Source: Valencia hispanica
Lineage: Eukaryota; Chordata; Actinopteri; Cyprinodontiformes; Valenciidae
Assembly: GCA_963556495.2 (NCBI GenBank)
Contig: OY747710.1
Span: forward strand, 36,477,000-36,540,999
Length of the DNA stretch: 64,000 nucleotides
Direction: 5' to 3'
Positions 58,431 through 64,000 of the stretch are shown here, piece after piece (position 1 is the stretch's first letter; every line of letters begins with the position of its first letter). The notes under the pieces were generated by a model. That model was not told where the DNA came from, searched no databases, and saw only the letters and a list, made by a program, of their open reading frames with translations. The translations under genes were made by a program, and so were the position numbers.

Positions 58431-59389
58431 TCAAGTGCCAGATTAAAATTCAAAGTTGAATACCTAAAGTTTTAAAAAGTTTGATAGATGAAAGTTGTAA
58501 ATCATTTAGATAATTTGTTTTCTATACTTTCTATACTATCCTAATCAAGAAGATTGGAACATAATTTTAAATTCTACTCATATTTTGACAGAAAAATAAA
58601 TGAATCAATGAATGAATGTCTGCTGGCTTTTCAAAACTATATTTGGATAAAACATGAATGCAAGATATCACCATCTGAATGTATCCAAAATTCCTGTGCT
58701 CATGTGAAGAAAAAAAAGAATTCCAAGCATTCCTGTTTTTGTGCAGAGCTTTGATCAGGGGCTTTACAAATCGTCAGCTCGCCAGGTTTGCTTTATCCAT
58801 AATCTGTAAAAGTGATAGAGAACCTCACTCTATTGAGCTTTGTACAGAAGATTTAACCCAAAAATACGAACAGAACCCCCTCTGGAGTATGTTACATTTG
58901 CAGCTTAAGTAACCGTGGTGATGTGACATTGAAAAATTCTGGCTTCAGGCCAGTACCTTGCTAACCAATCTCTCTTGCCTTATACTACGTCCTTTTTATC
59001 TCCTGTGAATTTCCTAGCCTACATGGTACGCTTAATCAGTCCAGCTCCATTATGACAACTTCTGGTGGATGGCTACAACTGTTACTGTTAGAGTGAGACA
59101 GTGTTAACAGCCAAATAAAAAATAAATGAAACCAGACACATGCAATTTTAATACACATTCATGAGTGCAAATCCAATTCACTAGACCTGACTTGTGTGAC
59201 CACAGAGTTTTGTAACTGCGGCTTACCATTGTGAGGTACAGCAGTAAGATAGAATTTCAGTGATCCAGTTTGTGAATCAGCTGATAAGAGCCAGAAAGTC
59301 CTAATTAAACACACTGTTTCAAGGAGTAAGGTATTAGTGGTTTAAGCTTAGTTGGCATAAGTATGACACAAGGAGCTTATTACTTCTTG
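58431..59389. other. Intronic DNA without recognised feature
   Basis: AT-rich; no gene or element was recognised. Confidence 0.5.
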
Positions 59390-61099
59390 GAAGTCACCAA
59401 CTTCAATGTACTTTATTGAGATTGGATGTAATGGACCAGCGCAAAGAAGTGAACAGATGTAAAGTAGAAGGAAACGATATGTGTTTTTTTTACAGTTAAA
59501 AATCTGAAACGTTTGGTGTTGATTTGCATTCAACCCCCTTTACTTTAAATAATTAAAATTCGGTGCAACATCTATGTGCAATTTAATTTCAGTATAAATA
59601 CAGTTGTTCTCTGATGCCTCTGAGGTTTGTTGGAAAACATCAGTGAACAAACTGCCTCATGAAGACCAAAGAACACACCACACAGATCAGACATAAAGTT
59701 CTGAAGAGGTTTAAAGCTGAGTTATGTTCTAAGACAATATCCCAAACTCCCAAAAACTCACAGGGTACTGTTAAATAAATAATCGGAAAACAGATCATCT
59801 ATTGACAGGACAATTATTAGTTATGCACTCCACAAATCTGTCTGTAATGGTAGCGAGGAAAAAGTCAATATTTAGGTAAAGTCAAAATATTTCACATTTT
59901 AAGAAATCCACAAGTCATGTACAGTGAGACAAAAAAGTATTTCAGTCATTGCTTTTGCAAGCTGAGAAAGGTCTGTAAATATTGTCATAGGTACACTTCA
60001 ACTGTGAGAGACAGAATGTAGAAAAATCCAGGAAATTACATTGTATGATTGTTCAATAATTTATTTGTATAATGGTGCAGAAAATAAATATTTAGCACCT
60101 ACAAACAAGCAAGAATTCTGGCCCTCTACAATAGGCAAGCAGCTTGGTGAGACAAGATCAGCTGTTGGAGCAATTATTAAATAATAGAAACAAATACAAG
60201 ATCACTGACTATCTCCCTCGACCTGGGGCTCGATGCAAGATCTCAACTTCTGGGGTACACATGATCTTGAGGACGGCGAGGAAAAAGCCCAGAACCACAG
60301 TAACAAAGGTTACTATTAGTAACACACTACGTGTCATGGATTAAAATCCTGCAGCACTTGAAAGGTTCTCCTGCTTAAGCCAGCACATGTCCAAGCCTGT
60401 CTAAAGTTTGCCAGAGACCATCTGGATGATCCAGAGGAGGATTGGGAGAATGTCATGTGGTCAGATGAGACCAGATGAAGCTGAAATGTCGCTGGATCTT
60501 CCATGACGACAATGATCCTAAACACACCGCCCGGGCAACAAACGAGTAGCTACGTAAAAAGCATTTCAAGGTTCTGAAGAAGCCTAGCCAGTCTCCACAA
60601 CTCAATCCAATAGAGAATATGTGGAGGGAGTTGAAAGTCCATGTTGCCAAGCGACAGCCCCAAAACATCACAGCTCTAGAGAAGATCTGCATAGAAGGGA
60701 CCAAAATACCAGCTACAGTGTGTACAAACCTGGGGAAGACTTACAGGAAATATTTGACCTCTGTCACCGCCAACCAAGGTTACTTTACAAAGTATTGGGG
60801 TGAACTGTTGTTAATGACCAAATATTAATCTTCTGGACCATTATACAAATTAATTATTTTAAAATCATACAATGTGATTTCTTGGATTTTTGGTTTTGCA
60901 TTCTGTCTCAAGTGTACCTATGAAAAAAAGGACAAACCTCTCATTTTTTTAAGTGGGACAACTTGCACAATCTGTTTCTGCCAAATACTTTTTTGCCCCA
61001 CTGTATGTCATACTTTGTGTCGATTGATTAAATCAGAACAAAAAATTGCAAAGATTTTGGCAAATGTTTCAGGGGTGTAACACTTTTGCAAGGCACAAT
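59390..61099 (+). mobile_element. Tc1-like copy A, host of a second Tc1 insertion
   Basis: The left part (59390-59921) has a Tc1-type end (CACCAACTTCAATGTACTTT) and the start of the transposase region (AACTGCCTCATGAAGACCAA, TTATGCACTCCACAAATCTG). The right part (61004-61099) ends GGGGTGTAACACTTTTGCAAGGCAC, the other terminus. The middle and 3' transposase part is missing. Copy B sits between the parts. Confidence 0.7.
59922..61003 (+). mobile_element. Tc1-like copy B, nearly full length
   Basis: 1,082 bp with inverted ends CAGTGAGACAAAAAAGTATT and AAATACTTTTTTGCCCCACTG, flanked by TA on both sides. The transposase frame is broken: the N-terminal DNA-binding part (YLPRPGARCKISTSGVHMIL, then KPRTTVTKVTISNTLRVMD) is at 60144-60344. 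The DDE region has phrases GATGAGACCAGATGAAGCTG and AATGATCCTAAACACACCGC and ends CTGTCACCGCCAACCAAGGT. A central part of the catalytic region is shortened. It is inactive but the youngest-looking Tc1 copy here. Confidence 0.85.
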
Positions 61100-61960
61100 A
61101 ATTAACAATAGATGACTGCAGATTTAAAAACTCAGGGTACAAACCATTCTGTAGAGTGCTCTGCAGTGGGAGTGTTGCTGATTATGATGATGTCCAAGAG
61201 ACAACAGAGCAGATGCTCATTGTGAAGATGTATTCTCCTTTCTTCCAACTTTCTCATCCTTAGATAAACAGAATTCTTTAATTCTGCAAATTTCCTCCGC
61301 AAATGTTGCCAACTGTCTTGCTCTGACGGCATTTTTTTCCTCTTCTCCACATCTGTCTGTCTCACTCAACTTTTTCTCTCACTGCCAGCTCAGCCTATTG
61401 TTTCCAGAATCTTTATTTTCTTCTATGCCTCATGCGCTGAAAGTCTACCTTCAAGCAAACAGCCTTATTCCACTGCTTCCCTTGTTTCTTGAGTATGAAT
61501 TAGAATCCTCTTTTCAAATGCTATGAATCACACAAGCTTGTAAGGTGTCATGCATTGTCAGCTCTCTAAAAGCTGCATCTATAAAAGGAATGCAGCAAAC
61601 ATTAATGCTTTCACTATAAAGCACAGTATAGAGATAACACGTGTCTTCTTGTAAGTAAGAGGGGATGTGGATTAAATTCATTTGTCACTTAGATGCACAG
61701 TATGTCTCCTTCAAATACCCCTGTCACCACTCAGTTGCACACTCTGACCTCTATCGTTTTAATAGTGAAACCCTATCTCTGGAGTCCTTTCTTACCCTGT
61801 GTTACTGGCTCACTGTCCAGACAATGTGATTAGAAACCAAATTAACAACATGCTGTGGTTGCACAGTAGGGAGCATTTGGTTTAGAAATATAAATTGGCA
61901 TCGAATTATCTGAGTCAGGCAGAGACAAAGGCCCTCGGTAGGTGGCTTCGTAGAAAACAG
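61100..61960. other. Intronic DNA without recognised feature
   Basis: Mixed composition; no element or gene was recognised. Confidence 0.5.
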
Positions 61961-63195
61961 TGGCTTGCAAAAGTATCCATACCCCTTGAACTTCTTCACA
62001 TTTTGTCGCATTACAGCCACATACTTCCATGTATTTTACTGGGATTCATGGGATGGGGCAACATTGTGGGCGTAATTGTGAAGTGAAAGGAAAATAACAC
62101 ATGGTTTTCCTATTTTCTTATATATAAACTGTGGCATGAATTTGCATTCAGATCCAATTCTTTGAACAATATTTCTCTGAACGTACAACTGCAAGTCTTT
62201 TGGGTTATATCTCTTCCAGCCTTGCACATCTAGAAACTTAAAATTTCTAACAATTTTCCTTTGGCAAATATCTCCATGTCAGTCAGATTGGACAGACAGC
62301 GTCTGTGAACACAATTTTTCAAGTCTTGCAATAAATTCAGAAATAGATTTAGGTTAGGACTTTGACTGGGCCAATTTCTGACAAGCTTCGCTGCCCCAGT
62401 TGAAGAAAAGCATCTCCATTGCATGATCCTACCACCACCATGTTACACTGTGGCGAAGGATGATGTGCAGTGTTAGTTTTCCACCAAGCATTGTGCCTTG
62501 CATGTAGAACAAAACATTCTTTTTTGGTCTCATCTGAGCAGAGCACCGTCTTCCACATGTTTGCTGTGTCTTCTAAATGGCTTGAAAGTTAAACTACATA
62601 CGGCTTTATTTTAACAAATGCTTTCTTTTTGTCTCTTTTCTACAAAAACTAGATTGGTGAAGTTCATAGTAGTTCATATCAACTGAATCTCCCACCTGAG
62701 ATGTGGATCTCTGCAGTTTCTTCACAGCAAGCATATGTCTCTTGGCTGTTTCTCTGATTGAGCCTCTCCTTACCCAACCTTTCAGTTTAGGTTGATGGCA
62801 GTGTCTTGGTAGGTTTGCAGTTCTGCATGACTCTTTACATTTTGGAGGTTTTTAATAACCAATGCTTTTGTTTGATAAAGATATCCTGACTTAAACTGCT
62901 TCCCAACTTTATTCCTGACCTGCCGTGTTCCTTCTTCTTCTTGATGCTGTTTGTTCACTAATGTTCTCCAATATCTGAGGTCTTCACAGAACAACTGGAT
63001 CTATGCTGAGATTGAATTACATGCAGCTGGACTCTATTTACTAATTTGGGAATTTACTAATTTAGGATTTCTGAAACATTTTTGAAAACCAAGTATCAAT
63101 TTCCTTTCACTTTGCCATTATGTGGTATTTTGTGTTTGTAAATTACATAGAAAAAATGAAAGGGGTGTGAATACTTTGGCAATGCTTTAGCCCAA
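61961..63195 (-). mobile_element. Tc1-like transposon (antisense), decayed
   Basis: The left end is GTGGCTTGCAAAAGTATCCA with CACATTTTGTCGCATTACAG and the right end is GGGGTGTGAATACTTTGGCA, an inverted pair. The interior gives antisense transposase phrases: CAATTTTTCAAGTCTTGCAA, GATCCTACCACCACCATGTT and TGGTCTCATCTGAGCAGAGC. It is close to full length at 1.2 kb, but with many stops and indels. It belongs to the same broad family as 53925-54865 and 46640-51920. Confidence 0.82.
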
Positions 63196-64000
63196 CAATG
63201 ATCCATTTTTGATAAGTGTTTGCATTTACAAATCATTTATCCTTGCTCCTTTAAATAAATGCAGAAATACTAGCATCCCTAGACCATCACGTTTGATGCT
63301 GATAACAGATTATTATTCCTGCTGAGCTACACCCAGTCAAAAAAATAACAGTTAACTCCCACTCTGTGCTGACATGTCTCAGGGGTTGTGTCAATCTGAA
63401 CTGCAGGTATGTGTTTGTTTGTGTTTGAGAATATGCTTCCAGCTAATTCAGGCACAAGTGCTGAATGTGATCTCTCTCCTCCAGCAGAGAATACAGAAAT
63501 TTGGGGCAGAATAAACCAGTTAATGAACCACAGTGCTGCGTGGAAAGAAAATAAGATTGATTTTGTAAACAAAATACATTATGCATCATAGAGAGGATGA
63601 TTTTAATTGCAAGTCCTAAACAAATTAGTTCGAGACTAAACTGGTTATTTAAGGTTTACTTAAAGCATGAAAAAGACGCTGCTAACATTTTTGCTTTCTT
63701 TTACACACACTAAGGCATAAAATATGCAAACCCACAATATGTGGTTCACTACTCATTGCAGAATTGTATTCGGCAATAAAAGAGTAACGATTTTTTGCAG
63801 CAGGAGAGGAGAGCAGTCGTTGACTGCTATTCAAATTATTATGAGCAAAAAGACCCCAGACTGCTCGTGATTGATGATGCAGTAAGCATGAAGAAATGCT
63901 TTGTCCAGTTGAAACTTGGCTTAATGATGATGAGGCGATAGCTCTCTCTAAACTTCCTCCTTTGGACTGTGTATTCATCTGACATAAATGGAGGGCTACT
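63196..64000. other. Intronic DNA at the window edge
   Basis: No recognised element. Short frames on both strands (for example 63978-63682 minus) were checked as a possible first csmd3 exon. They lack a signal peptide ending in the expected KG junction and a matching donor. Confidence 0.5.

Noticed and set aside
63682..63978. 98-codon minus frame as possible first csmd3 exon
   Set aside because: It has no signal peptide and no donor that would give the expected split Gly codon before FIHTCGG. The composition resembles flanking intron.

Overview
This window is vertebrate nuclear DNA, most likely from a ray-finned (teleost) fish. It is AT-rich and intron-dominated, with only three short conserved protein-coding exons, and the rest is crowded with repeats of types typical of teleosts: Tc1-like transposons, L2-like and RTE-like LINE remnants with fish-type 3' tails, tRNA-derived SINEs, Ty3-like LTR elements, and hAT and PIF/Harbinger MITEs. 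No bacterial, phage or organellar gene structure is present.

The host gene lies on the minus strand and is recognised as csmd3 (CUB and Sushi multiple domains 3). Three consecutive exons are visible with consensus splice sites and compatible phases: 53184-52962 (first part of CUB domain 1), 29583-29471 (rest of CUB 1) and 10966-10772 (Sushi/CCP domain 1). Together they read through without a stop. The first exon with the signal peptide lies outside the window (above 64000) and the rest of this very large gene lies below position 1. The introns between the exons are about 18.5 kb and 23.4 kb.

Intron contents from low to high coordinate are as follows. 0-10.8 kb holds a 200-bp repeat present twice, a hAT MITE inserted in a Tc1 remnant, and a striking GC-rich, C/A-skewed block of about 2.5 kb. 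11-29.5 kb holds a GC-rich MITE-like region, SINEs, a deleted RTE-like LINE with a templated insertion, a mosaic of a dispersed repeat, an RT fragment and a Harbinger-like MITE, and an L2-like LINE remnant. 29.6-53 kb holds a Tc1 copy broken by both a small self-priming LTR element and a 5'-truncated LINE, then a Tc1 copy with a MITE inside, and a decayed Ty3-like retrotransposon inside another Tc1 copy. 53.2-64 kb holds several Tc1 copies, one nested in another, and a hAT/ZMYM-like gene fragment with recognisable splice sites.

The coding exons work together as the N-terminal extracellular CUB-Sushi unit of a large single-pass membrane protein. Everything else looks like mobile-element debris accumulated in long introns. 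The most informative items are two LTR elements whose primer-binding sites match their own transcript starts (a Tf1/sushi-type self-priming signature), a 211-bp local copy inserted between perfect 119-bp direct repeats, and the unexplained GC-rich block. No search could be run, so family names rest on recognition of motifs and consensus repeats.
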